In this document: positions 48,177 through 55,889 of the stretch, piece by piece | Layout: the number at the start of each line of letters is the position of its first letter | Position numbering within the stretch: the first letter of the stretch is position 1 | Notes under the pieces: model-generated | Told to the model about the DNA's origin: nothing | What the model saw: only the letters and a program-made list of their open reading frames with translations | The model's database searches: none | Program-made: the position numbers and the translations under genes | Source of the DNA: Actinoplanes campanulatus | GTDB lineage: Bacteria; Actinomycetota; Actinomycetes; Mycobacteriales; Micromonosporaceae | Direction of reading: 5' to 3' | Assembly (NCBI RefSeq): GCF_014647795.1 | Contig: NZ_BMPW01000034.1 | Coordinates: forward strand, 1 to 64,000 | DNA length: 64,000 nucleotides

Positions 48177-48586
48177 GGTGTGGGTTCCGCAACCTGATCC
48201 GTGTCGTCCTCGTCGCCGAGCAGGTCGATGTCCTCGTCCTGGCGGGCCAGCATGGCGATGCCCAGATCGACGTTGAGGGCGGTCCGGATGCCGGGCAGCG
48301 ACAGACCCAGCTCGACGAGGGTGATCGCCACCGCCGGGCGCATCCCGACCACGACGGTCTCGGCGTCCAGCACCCGGGAGACCGAGGCGATGGTGGCCAG
48401 CGTGCGCCCCACGAACGAGTCGACGATGTCGAGCGCGCTGATGTCGATGATCACACCGCGGACACCGGTCGCCACGATCCGCTCGGCCAGGTCCTCCTGG
48501 AGTTGCAGGGCGACCTGGTCCTCCATGTCGATCTGGATGGAGACCAGGAGGATCTCACCGATCTTCAGAACCGGCACGCGCTCCAT
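48173..48586 (-). CDS. rsbS: Stressosome scaffold RsbS
   Basis: 137 aa single STAS domain. VPVLKIGEILLVSIQIDMEDQVALQLQEDLAERI and IIDISALDIVDSFVGRTLATIA match RsbS; the Ser of DISAL is the expected RsbT target. The C-terminal acidic tail (EDIDLLGDEDDTD) is longer than in Bacillus RsbS. Lies between rsbR and rsbT. Confidence 0.92.
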   Translation of the reverse strand: MERVPVLKIGEILLVSIQIDMEDQVALQLQEDLAERIVATGVRGVIIDISALDIVDSFVGRTLATIASVSRVLDAETVVVGMRPAVAITLVELGLSLPGIRTALNVDLGIAMLARQDEDIDLLGDEDDTDQVAEPTP

Positions 48587-48587
48587 G

Positions 48588-49427
48588 TCAGCGCACCGGC
48601 CGCTTGCCGGTCTTACCGAGGACGTAGCGCAGCGCGTCGGCCAGCGAGGCCTTGGTCGCGATGTCGCCGAACTCGATGCCGAGCGCCACGATGGTCTGCG
48701 CGATCTGCGGCCGGATGCCGGAGATGATGCAGTCGGCCCCCATCAGGCGGGCGGCCACCACGGTCTTGAGGATGTGCTGGGCGACCTGGGTGTCGACGGC
48801 CGGCACACCGGTGATGTCGATGATCGCGTACGGCGAGCCGGTGTCCACCAGCGTCTGGAGCAGCCGCTCCATCACCACCTGGGCGCGGGCCGAGTCGAGG
48901 GTGCCGACCAGCGGGACGGCCACCACGCCCTCCCACAGCTTCACCACCGGGGTGGACAGCTCCAGCAGCTGCTCGGCCTGGTCGGAGATGAGCGCCTCAC
49001 GGACCCGTACGTAGCTGTCGAAGGTGAACAGCGCCGCCCGGTCCACGAAGGCGGAGAACGCCACGTAGTCCCGCAGGGTGGCCGCGTCCTCGGCGTCGCC
49101 GAGCACGTGGAGCGTCGCCTCCTTGAGCGCGAAGACGCTGATCGCCGTCTCGGTGGCGCTGAAACCCTGCCGGGCCCGGTGACTGGACAGCTCGCTGAGC
49201 TGGGCGCGCAACTCGGCGGCCGCCTCGTCGTTCACGTCGGAGGCACCGCCCGCCAGGGCCTGCTGGAAGGCGCTCCGCAGATCGCGGGTCTGCCGCAGCA
49301 GCTCGGCACCACTCAGCCGGCCGCGCAGGCCGGCGCCGGCCAGCTCACTCCAGCGTGCGGCGAGCGACTCCGCATTGCTTTCCAGCAGTACGGCGAAGCG
49401 GCTCGCCTCGTCCGGACTCAGCGGCAT
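48588..49427 (-). CDS. rsbR: Stressosome sensor RsbR
   Basis: 279 aa. N-terminal helical, globin-like sensor region (about 1-150, ASRFAVLLESNAESLAARW...), then a STAS domain with GVVAVPLVGTLDSARAQVVMERLLQ, IDITGVPAVDTQVAQHIL (phosphorylatable Thr) and ISGIRPQIAQTIV (Ser where the second RsbR Thr usually is). First gene of rsbR-rsbS-rsbT-(ATPase-PP2C)-kinase-regulator; GGGAGA precedes the ATG. The sensed signal cannot be read from sequence. Confidence 0.92.
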   Translation of the reverse strand: MPLSPDEASRFAVLLESNAESLAARWSELAGAGLRGRLSGAELLRQTRDLRSAFQQALAGGASDVNDEAAAELRAQLSELSSHRARQGFSATETAISVFALKEATLHVLGDAEDAATLRDYVAFSAFVDRAALFTFDSYVRVREALISDQAEQLLELSTPVVKLWEGVVAVPLVGTLDSARAQVVMERLLQTLVDTGSPYAIIDITGVPAVDTQVAQHILKTVVAARLMGADCIISGIRPQIAQTIVALGIEFGDIATKASLADALRYVLGKTGKRPVR

Positions 49428-49591
49428 CGCTGTCTCCCTACCACACGATCTGAGCGCAACGGCCGGACTTTACCATCAGAAAGTTCGTTAGTTGCTGTAA
49501 GCCAAGTAACGGACCGGGGTCGAAGGGCGGTCCTGTTCTGCGCGCCCCGGGGGACCTGGAGTACCGTTCAGCAATAACTGGAGGTCGGCGA

Positions 49592-49945
49592 ATGTCCTTG
49601 ACGGTAACAACGGAACAGCGCGGCGACATGGTGGTCGTGTCGGTCGCCGGTGAGCTCGACATGGCGACCGCCCCCCAGCTCCAGGATCAGATCAGTGATC
49701 TGCTGGAGAAGGGCCGGACCCGCCTGGTCTTCGACCTCGCCGAGGTGTCGTTCTGCGACTCCACCGGGCTGTCGGTCTTCGTCCGCGCCAAGAACAGCAC
49801 CGACGACGCCGGCGGGACGGTCCGGCTGGCCGCGCCGCAGCGTGGGGTGCTGCGCATCCTCGAGGTGAGCGGGCTGGTCGAGGTGCTGCACACCTACCCC
49901 ACGGTGGATCAGGCGGTCACCGCCGAGGAGCCCGCGCTCGACTGA
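49592..49945 (+). CDS. STAS anti-anti-sigma factor (RsbV/SpoIIAA-like)
   Basis: 117 aa STAS protein: VVVSVAGELDMATAPQLQDQISDLL and FDLAEVSFCDSTGLSVFVRAK with the phosphorylatable Ser. GGAGG upstream of the ATG. Divergent from rsbR, separated by 164 bases that must hold both promoters; the natural target of the phosphatases in the stressosome operon. Confidence 0.9.
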   Translation: MSLTVTTEQRGDMVVVSVAGELDMATAPQLQDQISDLLEKGRTRLVFDLAEVSFCDSTGLSVFVRAKNSTDDAGGTVRLAAPQRGVLRILEVSGLVEVLHTYPTVDQAVTAEEPALD

Positions 49946-50024
49946 CACACGGTCGGCGTAGTTTGTCGTCGACCGGTGGCGGGCACCCCGTTGCCGGATT
50001 GAAACCGGCCCCCCAGGAGTGCCC

Positions 50025-50480
50025 GTGAAAATGTTCCAAGGCTTCAAAGACTTCATCATGCGCGGCAACGTCGTCGACCTGGCGGTCGGCGTCGTCATCG
50101 GCGCCGCCTTCACCGCTGTGGTCACCAGCTTCACCAAGTCGTTCCTGGAGCCGCTCATCAAGTGGATCTCCGGCGGCAAGGGGGAGCTGGCGGGGTCGGT
50201 CTCCCCCGCCGACGGCGTCGAGTTCACCTACGCGGCGTTCCTGAACGCCCTCATCACCTTCCTGCTGACCGCCGCGGTCCTCTACTTCCTCGTGGTCATG
50301 CCGCTGAACAGGCTGGCCGAGCGCCGCCGCCGGGGCGAGGAGCCCCCGCCGAAGGCCCCCAGCGAGGAGGTCAAGCTGCTCACCGAGATCCGTGACGCGC
50401 TGCTGCGCGGCCAGGGTCACCAGGTGGCCAACAGCGCCCTGGACGAGGTGCTCGGACGCCGCCCGGAGCCGCCGCGCTGA
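50025..50480 (+). CDS. mscL: Large-conductance mechanosensitive channel MscL
   Basis: 151 aa. FQGFKDFIMRGNVVDLAVGVVIGAAFTAVVTSF is the MscL N-terminus and first pore helix; the second helix is LNALITFLLTAAVLYFLVVMPLNRL; the C-terminal charged bundle (EEVKLLTEIRDALL) is present. It opens on osmotic downshock. GTG start with AGGAG five bases upstream. Confidence 0.95.
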   Translation: MKMFQGFKDFIMRGNVVDLAVGVVIGAAFTAVVTSFTKSFLEPLIKWISGGKGELAGSVSPADGVEFTYAAFLNALITFLLTAAVLYFLVVMPLNRLAERRRRGEEPPPKAPSEEVKLLTEIRDALLRGQGHQVANSALDEVLGRRPEPPR

Positions 50481-50516
50481 CGCAGGCGGGAAAAAGATCC
50501 GCCCTTCCGGCACTGT

Positions 50517-50532
50517 TCGAACAGATGTTCGA
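50517..50532 (+). promoter_or_regulatory. Perfect LexA (SOS) box
   Basis: TCGAACAGATGTTCGA is an exact match to the actinobacterial/Bacillus-type SOS consensus TCGAAC-N4-GTTCGA. It overlaps a TACAGT -10-like hexamer by adjacency (50533-50538), and the ATG of the next gene is seven bases after it, so LexA would block a leaderless promoter. Confidence 0.85.
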
Positions 50533-50544
50533 TACAGTGCCGGG

Positions 50545-50778
50545 ATGGAGCAGCGTAAGCACTGGTGGAACGGCAAGTGGGGCCGGATAGCCCGCAAGGA
50601 CGTCTACTTACGGACCAGCGGTGATCAGTGGTATGTCGAACAGCGCGCCGGCGGTTCCGAGGGCACCTCACACTTCTTCGAGTACGACAGCGAGGACGCG
50701 GCCCTCGACATGGTCCGCGCTCTGCTGACCGGCCCCGACGAGTGGCGTGAGCTGTCGGTCCGCCCGTCGGCCCGCTGA
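50545..50778 (+). CDS. Small LexA-controlled protein of unknown function
   Basis: 77 aa, soluble, Trp-rich (KHWWNGKWGRIARKDVYLRTSGDQWYV) with an acidic C-terminal half (FEYDSEDAALDMVRALL). No known domain recognised. The upstream perfect SOS box and the ATG at the apparent +1 make induction by DNA damage very likely. The stop codon abuts the stop of the convergent zinc-finger gene with no gap. Confidence 0.75.
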   Translation: MEQRKHWWNGKWGRIARKDVYLRTSGDQWYVEQRAGGSEGTSHFFEYDSEDAALDMVRALLTGPDEWRELSVRPSAR

Positions 50779-51543
50779 TCAGGCCGCCCGGTGGTCGTCC
50801 CGGTGGCGCGCGGTGAGCGGCCCCCGTGGCGACGGCAGCAGCCGCAGCCCAGGCCGGGGCGCGTCCTCGTCGGCGGGACTCTCGAAACGCCAGCCCGAGC
50901 CGGCTCGCGCCCCGGGCGGTTGACCAGCGCCGCCCACACCCCGCGACAGCGCCACCACCAGCAGATATCCGGCGATCACGAATCCGTGGCCGACAAGCCT
51001 GGCGATGTCCACCCGCCCGCCGGTGAGGTCGTTGACCGAGAGCAGCAGCAGCATCGCGACGAAGGCGGTCAGCATCGGCACCAGACCGGTCGGCCGGGTC
51101 CGTCGCAGGGCGATGAAGAGGTAACCGGCACCCACCGCGACGTTCCAGGCCGCCGACTCGTGCCACAGGTGGCCCGGCGTCGCGCTCAGGCCGGTGTGCG
51201 CGTGCGCCGCGCTCGCGCCACCGCCGACCTGGGTCAGCCCCAGGATCAGTTGCACCGTGCCGACCAGCGCCAGGGCGATGTAGAGCAGCGCCGCCACCGG
51301 CAGCCGGCGGCGCCGTGGCGGGGCGGCCCGCTGCGGCAGCGCGGCCAGGATCGCGGCGCTGAGGTCGGGCACCGGGGGCACCGGGGCGGTCCGGGTCAGC
51401 CGGTTGACCACCGCGGCCCGGTCCAGCCAGTCCCGGCAGCCGGCACACCCGGCCAGGTGCTCGTCGACCAACGGGCGCAGCGCCGGGTCGTCCTCACCGT
51501 CCAGCTGCGCGGAGAGCATCTCGCGCCACCGCTCACATGCCAT
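50779..51543 (-). CDS. zf-HC2 (anti-sigma-type zinc finger) membrane protein
   Basis: 254 aa. N-terminal zinc-binding anti-sigma pattern: CERWREMLSAQLDG...VDEHLAGCAGCRDWL (Cys3, HxxxCxxC). It is followed by four hydrophobic helices (LLYIALALVGTVQLILGL, AAWNVAVGAGYLFIAL, GLVPMLTAFVAMLLLLSV, LVGHGFVIAGYLLVVAL) and an Arg/Asp-rich cytoplasmic tail. ZAS proteins usually pair with an ECF sigma gene; none is adjacent. Confidence 0.8.
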   Translation of the reverse strand: MACERWREMLSAQLDGEDDPALRPLVDEHLAGCAGCRDWLDRAAVVNRLTRTAPVPPVPDLSAAILAALPQRAAPPRRRRLPVAALLYIALALVGTVQLILGLTQVGGGASAAHAHTGLSATPGHLWHESAAWNVAVGAGYLFIALRRTRPTGLVPMLTAFVAMLLLLSVNDLTGGRVDIARLVGHGFVIAGYLLVVALSRGVGGAGQPPGARAGSGWRFESPADEDAPRPGLRLLPSPRGPLTARHRDDHRAA

Positions 51544-51585
51544 GACCTGATAGTCGCCCCGAATCGCTGCGAAGTTCCCGTGGGA

Positions 51586-52182
51586 TCAATGATGTTCCTG
51601 GCCGAGCAGGCGCCGCCGCTCCCGGAAGGCCCGCAGGTTGGCCGTGTTGCCACAGGTGCTGACGTCGTGCCAGACCCCGCTGTTGTTGCGTGAGGTGTCG
51701 AAGAAGGCGGCCCGGCACGCCGCGTTGTTGCAGAGCTTGAGCCGCGGCCACATCCCGGCCTGCTGGGCGGACAGCGCCTCGGCCCACAGCGCCGACGCCA
51801 GCCAGCGGACACCCCGGCCGGTCGGCACCACCCGCACCCAGCCGGTCCCGTCCGGCACCAGGCTGACCTGGACGTCGGCCGGCGGCAGAGCGCTGTCCGG
51901 CTCCGGGCTCGCCCCGGCCAGCACCACGTGCTCGAAGGCGGTCCGCAGGCGGCGCAACGACCGCAGATCGGCCGCGGAGAGCAGCAGCGTCGGCGCCGAC
52001 AGGCCGGAGGTGTGCGACCAGATCGTGAGGGTGTCGGTCACCCACCACTGGGCGTCCTCGGTGGCGGCCAGCAGATCCTGGGCGTAGGACATCGCGGCCC
52101 GCGTGTTCAGCAGCTCCTGGACGAGCGCGAAACCGCCGGGCGCCTCTCGTACACCATGTCGTGCGCTGGCCTTCCATGACAT
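51586..52182 (-). CDS. CGNR zinc-finger (ABATE) protein
   Basis: 198 aa. The C-terminal treble-clef CGNR-type zinc finger: LCNNAACRAAFFDTSRNNSGVWHDVSTCGNTANLRAFRERRR, with the four Cys and the family CGN signature. The N-terminal ABATE domain (about 1-130) is predicted to bind a ligand. Probable transcriptional regulator of unknown target. ATG at 52182 with TACCCT six bases upstream suggests a leaderless mRNA. Confidence 0.82.
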   Translation of the reverse strand: MSWKASARHGVREAPGGFALVQELLNTRAAMSYAQDLLAATEDAQWWVTDTLTIWSHTSGLSAPTLLLSAADLRSLRRLRTAFEHVVLAGASPEPDSALPPADVQVSLVPDGTGWVRVVPTGRGVRWLASALWAEALSAQQAGMWPRLKLCNNAACRAAFFDTSRNNSGVWHDVSTCGNTANLRAFRERRRLLGQEHH

Positions 52183-52293
52183 AGACAAAGGGTACTCGGC
52201 TCTTTTTTCACATTTACCGCGCCGCCACCCGGGCGGGTGGACGAACGCCATTGACCGGTGGACGTTCGTGAATGTGTCCCTAGACTGGGTCCC

Positions 52294-53079
52294 GTGCGCA
52301 GAGCCCTGTCGATGACGCTCGCCGCCACCGCGGCCCTGACGTTCGCGGCCGGCTGCGACACGGATTCACCGACCGCCGCCCCCACCACCACGGCGCCCGC
52401 GCCGACCACTCCGTCCGTCACACCGTCGGTCGCGCCCAGCGTCTCCACTCCGGCCACGCCCTCGCCCAGCACCGCCGTACCCCGGAAGAAGTTGAAACGA
52501 GGTGCCGAAGGCGCCGAGGTCCTGGCGTTGCAGCAGCGCCTCACCGAGCTCGGTTACTGGATCGGGAAGACCGACGGGAAGTTCGGCGGCACCACCCAGC
52601 AGGCGGTCTACGCGCTACAGAAGGCCGCCGGCATCGGCCGGGACGGCAGCGTCGGCCCGAAAACCTGGAAGGCATTGAATCGAGGGGTACGCCCGAAGCC
52701 GCGCTCCACCAGCGGGGACCTCGTCGAGATCGACCTCAAACGGCAGCTGTTGATGCTGGTCGACGACGGTCAGGTCACCCAGACCTTCAACACGTCGACC
52801 GGCTCGATGGAGTACTACGAGCAGGAGGGCCAGACCTACCTGGCCGACACTCCGCGCGGAAAATTCACGGTGGGCCGCCAGATCGACGGCTGGCGCCACG
52901 CCCCGCTCGGGCTGCTCTGGCGGCCGAAGTACTTCAACGGCGGCATCGCCGTCCACGGCGCCCCGAGCGTGCCGCCCTACCCGGCCTCGCACGGCTGCGC
53001 GCGCGTCTCGATCGACGCGATGAACTGGATGTGGAAGAACGACGCGATCCCGCTGAAGACCAGGGTCTGGGTCTACTGA
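52294..53079 (+). CDS. L,D-transpeptidase lipoprotein with peptidoglycan-binding domain
   Basis: 261 aa. Lipoprotein signal with lipobox FAAGC, a Thr/Pro linker, PG_binding_1 domain (VLALQQRLTELGYWIGKTDGKFGGTTQQAVYALQKAAGI) and a YkuD catalytic domain with the signature HGAPSVPPYPASHGCARVS (catalytic Cys). It makes 3-3 cross-links or attaches partners to peptidoglycan. GTG start, TAGACT eight bases upstream, no Shine-Dalgarno: probably leaderless. Overlaps the convergent next gene by seven bases. Confidence 0.88.
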   Translation: MRRALSMTLAATAALTFAAGCDTDSPTAAPTTTAPAPTTPSVTPSVAPSVSTPATPSPSTAVPRKKLKRGAEGAEVLALQQRLTELGYWIGKTDGKFGGTTQQAVYALQKAAGIGRDGSVGPKTWKALNRGVRPKPRSTSGDLVEIDLKRQLLMLVDDGQVTQTFNTSTGSMEYYEQEGQTYLADTPRGKFTVGRQIDGWRHAPLGLLWRPKYFNGGIAVHGAPSVPPYPASHGCARVSIDAMNWMWKNDAIPLKTRVWVY

Positions 53080-53567
53080 ACCGTCTCGTAACGCCGCAGC
53101 CGGCGCCGCGGCCCGGGGATCACCGGCGCGTAACCGGGCGGCCAGGCGGCCCCGTACATCTCCGCGCAGAGCACCACGCTCAGCCACGGCACCCACGGCC
53201 CGCTGATCTCGACCGTGCCGCTCCCGCGCGTCTCCAGCGCGAGCGCCCAGTCGTCCTGCCGCGGCCGCAGCCGGGTCACCGACCGTAGCTGGTACTCCTC
53301 GGTGCCCAGGATCAGTCGCCGGTTGGTGACGACCGCGAGCCGCCGGCCCGCACCGGTCACATCCACGGGAAACCATCCGTACTGCTTCTCGCCGACCATC
53401 AGGGGAATCGTGGGCTTCACCGCCGCCGGCCGCCCGCCCCGCTCGACGAAACCGGTCAACATGGTCATCGACCGGTAGCCGGCGAGAAGCTGTCCAGGGT
53501 CGTACTCCGACAAATCAATCTCCGATCCGGATGGCCACCCGGTGTGGCCCCCGACAAACCCTGGCAT
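53073..53567 (-). CDS. Hypothetical protein
   Basis: 164 aa, soluble, no signal. Central RRLAVVTNRRLILGTEEYQLRSVTRLRPRQ resembles the strand pattern of bacterial PH-like domains; ends with a Pro/Arg-rich tail PGYAPVIPGPRRRLRRYE. I do not recognise a family with confidence. Start at ATG 53567 is the longest choice; MTMLTGFVERGG inside is an alternative. Confidence 0.5.
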   Translation of the reverse strand: MPGFVGGHTGWPSGSEIDLSEYDPGQLLAGYRSMTMLTGFVERGGRPAAVKPTIPLMVGEKQYGWFPVDVTGAGRRLAVVTNRRLILGTEEYQLRSVTRLRPRQDDWALALETRGSGTVEISGPWVPWLSVVLCAEMYGAAWPPGYAPVIPGPRRRLRRYETVQ

Positions 53568-53693
53568 GCCGGGCCCCTCACGGACAGCGAATACACCCCC
53601 ACGGTGGGTCCGAAATTTCCGACGTTCCCGGTTAACCCGACCGAGTCAACGGTTCTTGAAGTAGGTGAAGGTGCGCTTCCCTGGCAGGTGACA

Positions 53694-54347
53694 TCAGTGC
53701 GGCTTGAGGACGATCTGCAAGACGATGACGATCAACCCGATCAATCCACCTGCCAGCGAGCCGAGTAGCAGCTTCGCCCCTCGCAGCCCGGCACGGTGGC
53801 AGGCGAAGGCCGACAGAAGCATCAGGGTGACCATCCCCGTGACCTCGGCCACCGCCCAATCGACTTCGGCGTCGATCGATACTGCTCGACCGATGACCAG
53901 GACCACCAGCGGAGGCACGGCAGCGAGCAGCACGGGCACCTGCCGGCGGACGATGTCCACCCACTCCGCTCGCGTGAGCGCGCGCTGATGGGCGGCATGC
54001 TCATGCAACGCCTCCGAGAAGACGTGAGCCACGCACACTGCCAGCACCGGGGAAGCGACCACGGCCACGGCGCCCAGCAACGACAGCTGCGCCCACCCCT
54101 CGAAGGCGGCCAGGACTGACATCACAACAACTGTCGCGTAGGTCAATCGCTCGAGATCCAGCGTCATACCACCGACGCGGACCGAATGCGGTTCACGACT
54201 CGTCACGATCTCCAGACTCGCACCGGTCAGCGGCACATCACCGATGTTCGCGTTCCGTCTCACCCAACCCGGCCAGGGGACTTGAACGGTTGCCGCCGAA
54301 CGGCCATGCATCACAGCCTGGACCGTTACTTGCTTCGACGCCCCCAC
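53694..54347 (-). CDS. Hypothetical membrane protein
   Basis: 217 aa. About 60 cytoplasmic residues, then five hydrophobic segments (LTYATVVVMSVLAAFEGWA, LLGAVAVVASPVLAVCVAHVF, VPVLLAAVPPLVVLVIGRAV, VTGMVTLMLLSAFACH, LLLGSLAGGLIGLIVIVLQIV). No family recognised. Eight bases downstream of the 54356 membrane-protein gene, probably one transcript. Base composition is slightly less GC-rich than neighbours. Confidence 0.6.
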   Translation of the reverse strand: MGASKQVTVQAVMHGRSAATVQVPWPGWVRRNANIGDVPLTGASLEIVTSREPHSVRVGGMTLDLERLTYATVVVMSVLAAFEGWAQLSLLGAVAVVASPVLAVCVAHVFSEALHEHAAHQRALTRAEWVDIVRRQVPVLLAAVPPLVVLVIGRAVSIDAEVDWAVAEVTGMVTLMLLSAFACHRAGLRGAKLLLGSLAGGLIGLIVIVLQIVLKPH

Positions 54348-54355
54348 CGCAACTT

Positions 54356-54763
54356 TCAGTTCGGCGCCTGAGCGGCCCGCTCGGCACGCTCGCTACGACG
54401 AACCATCAGCGTCGTCTCCACCACGAACGTGATGATCGTCAGCGTGCATCCGACGATCAGAGCGAGCAGCCCGATCACCATGATCACCGTGCCGGGCCCG
54501 TCGTCGAGAGAGGCGATCCGCGCGGACAGATCCCCCGGTCCACCCGGGCAGTATCCCTCGAGGCACGAGGGCTGCGACGGCCTCAACAGCTCAATCAGTC
54601 CGAGCACGATGACAGCGAAGGCCCCGGGCGGGGTGAGCCCGGCAAACCACAGCCGCGCACGGCGGCTCGCCCACCACAGGCCCATCCAGGCCACAACGAG
54701 CAACTCCGGAAGAACCCAGCACCACCAGGGCAAGTCGAAGAAGAAGAACAAGCCGGCTACCAC
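54356..54763 (-). CDS. Hypothetical membrane protein
   Basis: 135 aa with three or four hydrophobic segments (LFFFFDLPWWCWVLPELLVVAWMGLWW, TPPGAFAVIVLGLIELL, VIMVIGLLALIVGCTLTIITFVV) and an extracytoplasmic loop with two Cys (SCLEGYC). No family recognised. Likely co-transcribed with the 53694 gene. Confidence 0.55.
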   Translation of the reverse strand: MVAGLFFFFDLPWWCWVLPELLVVAWMGLWWASRRARLWFAGLTPPGAFAVIVLGLIELLRPSQPSCLEGYCPGGPGDLSARIASLDDGPGTVIMVIGLLALIVGCTLTIITFVVETTLMVRRSERAERAAQAPN

Positions 54764-54852
54764 CTCTACGATGACCCGACCCGCTCACGGCCGGCGCCGC
54801 GCTCGCGCGCCGCGTCGATCACTGAACCGCTGCTGTACGACCCGGAAACGGA

Positions 54853-54886
54853 ACTGGTCAGCCTCGGGAGCCCCGGGCTGACCAGT
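54853..54886. terminator. Hairpin upstream of the membrane-protein pair
   Basis: ACTGGTCAGC and GCTGACCAGT, a perfect 10-bp stem around CTCGGGAGCCCCGG. Lies between the tRNA transcript end and the 54763 gene. Confidence 0.55.
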
Positions 54887-54894
54887 CTGTCGAC

Positions 54895-54963
54895 GACGCC
54901 TGAAAACTGACCCTTTCTGGACGCGTTGGTTCTAGGGCGAAAAGGGGTCAGTTTTCGGGCGTC
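54895..54963 (-). terminator. Terminator downstream of tRNA-Lys
   Basis: GACGCCTGAAAACTGACCC and GGGTCAGTTTTCGGGCGTC pair over about 23 bp with one or two mismatches, 20 bases beyond the tRNA 3' end in its direction of transcription. Confidence 0.7.
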
Positions 54964-54982
54964 CTTGACACAGTCGTAACAG

Positions 54983-55054
54983 TGGGCCGCCAGGGACTCG
55001 AACCCTGAACCTATGGATTAAAAGTCCACAGCTCTGCCATTGAGCTAGCAGCCC
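54983..55054 (-). tRNA. tRNA-Lys (anticodon UUU)
   Basis: Full cloverleaf on the minus strand: acceptor GGGCTGC/GCGGCCC (one G-U), D-arm GCTC/GAGC, anticodon arm GTGGA-CTTTTAA-TCCAT with anticodon TTT, T-arm CAGGG-TTCGAGT-CCCTG, discriminator A. 72 nt, CCA not encoded. Confidence 0.95.
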
Positions 55055-55161
55055 GCAGCAGACAGAGTACCGGCGTACGACCTTGAGGCCTACCGGGATA
55101 CCCCAAAGCACGTGTTTTCGCAGTTCAAGGCCATTATCCATGTGTCCCGGACGTGCGTTGA

Positions 55162-55305
55162 TCCATCGCTGTTCAGCGTCTTACGGACTTGGCGGGCCAT
55201 GGGCGTGTGACCGCGGAGCGGCTTCGGAGCGACCGCGCGGCGCTGGTGGAGTCCTTCCCTGAGCATCTCACGGCGACGGCCGAACTGGTCGGGGCGGGCG
55301 CATAG
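55162..55305 (+). pseudogene. Possible C-terminal gene fragment
   Basis: An open stretch coding VTAERLRSDRAALVESFPEHLTATAELVGAGA then TAG looks like real protein with biased codons but has no start context; a frame stop lies at 55159. It is followed by a GGCCCGG/CCGGGCC hairpin (55309-55352) as after a true gene. Family not recognised. Confidence 0.3.
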
Positions 55306-55404
55306 AAGGGCCCGGCCCGCGCAGCGCGTCATTGAGCTGCACGGACCGGGCCGATTTAGCAGCGCAAGCCCTCCCGGGAACGCAGGGCCGTCGCTACCGG
55401 TCAC

Positions 55405-55620
55405 CTACTGTCGGTCGAACTCTGCGGTCTTGGCGCACCGCGCCGCTACGCGGTGGCAGAACGCCGTCAACCCCGCGTTGGCTGCGGCCAGTAGCGCCAT
55501 TCCGGCGGCGTGACCGTCGTATTGGCTGCCAGGGGCCAGCGCATATGCGGTCGCACTGATGACGCCATACACGCAGGCCGTTGCGGTGAGCGCCATCCAG
55601 AACCGCCAGGCGTTTGCCAT
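55405..55620 (-). CDS. Small membrane protein
   Basis: 71 aa with two hydrophobic stretches (WMALTATACVYGVISATAYAL and AAGMALLAAANAGLTAFC). The ATG lies three bases after the DUF397 stop, so it is coupled to that gene. No family recognised. Confidence 0.45.
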   Translation of the reverse strand: MANAWRFWMALTATACVYGVISATAYALAPGSQYDGHAAGMALLAAANAGLTAFCHRVAARCAKTAEFDRQ

Positions 55621-55623
55621 GGC

Positions 55624-55830
55624 TTACGCCGGGAGGTCGAACTCGCCGGCCTTGGCCCCGTCCACGAAGGCGGTCCACTCGTCATGGGTGTACCGGTTCT
55701 TCGGCCCGTCCGGGTCCTGGCTGTGGCCCACGGCGACGCCGCCGGACGGCAGGTGCTGGACCGTGACGCAGTGGCCGGCCGATCCGGACTTCGAGGACTT
55801 GAAGGGCTGGCCGTTGTTGAGCAGTTCCAT
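55624..55830 (-). CDS. DUF397 protein
   Basis: 68 aa. FKSSKSGSAGHCVTVQHLPSGGVAVGHSQDPDGPKNRYTHDEWTAFVDGAKAGEFDL is a typical DUF397 sequence. These proteins normally pair with an adjacent XRE-family regulator, as in the WhiJ/BldB-type systems of actinobacteria; none is present here. AGGAGAACGAG precedes the ATG. Confidence 0.85.
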   Translation of the reverse strand: MELLNNGQPFKSSKSGSAGHCVTVQHLPSGGVAVGHSQDPDGPKNRYTHDEWTAFVDGAKAGEFDLPA

Positions 55831-55889
55831 CTCGTTCTCCTTCTCCTGGTGTGGCGAAATACGGGGTTCCGGTACGCGGCGCCGCCACA

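Noticed and set aside
53694-54983. Integrative element inserted at tRNA-Lys
   Set aside because: No integrase gene and no second copy of the tRNA 3' end that I could find within several kilobases.
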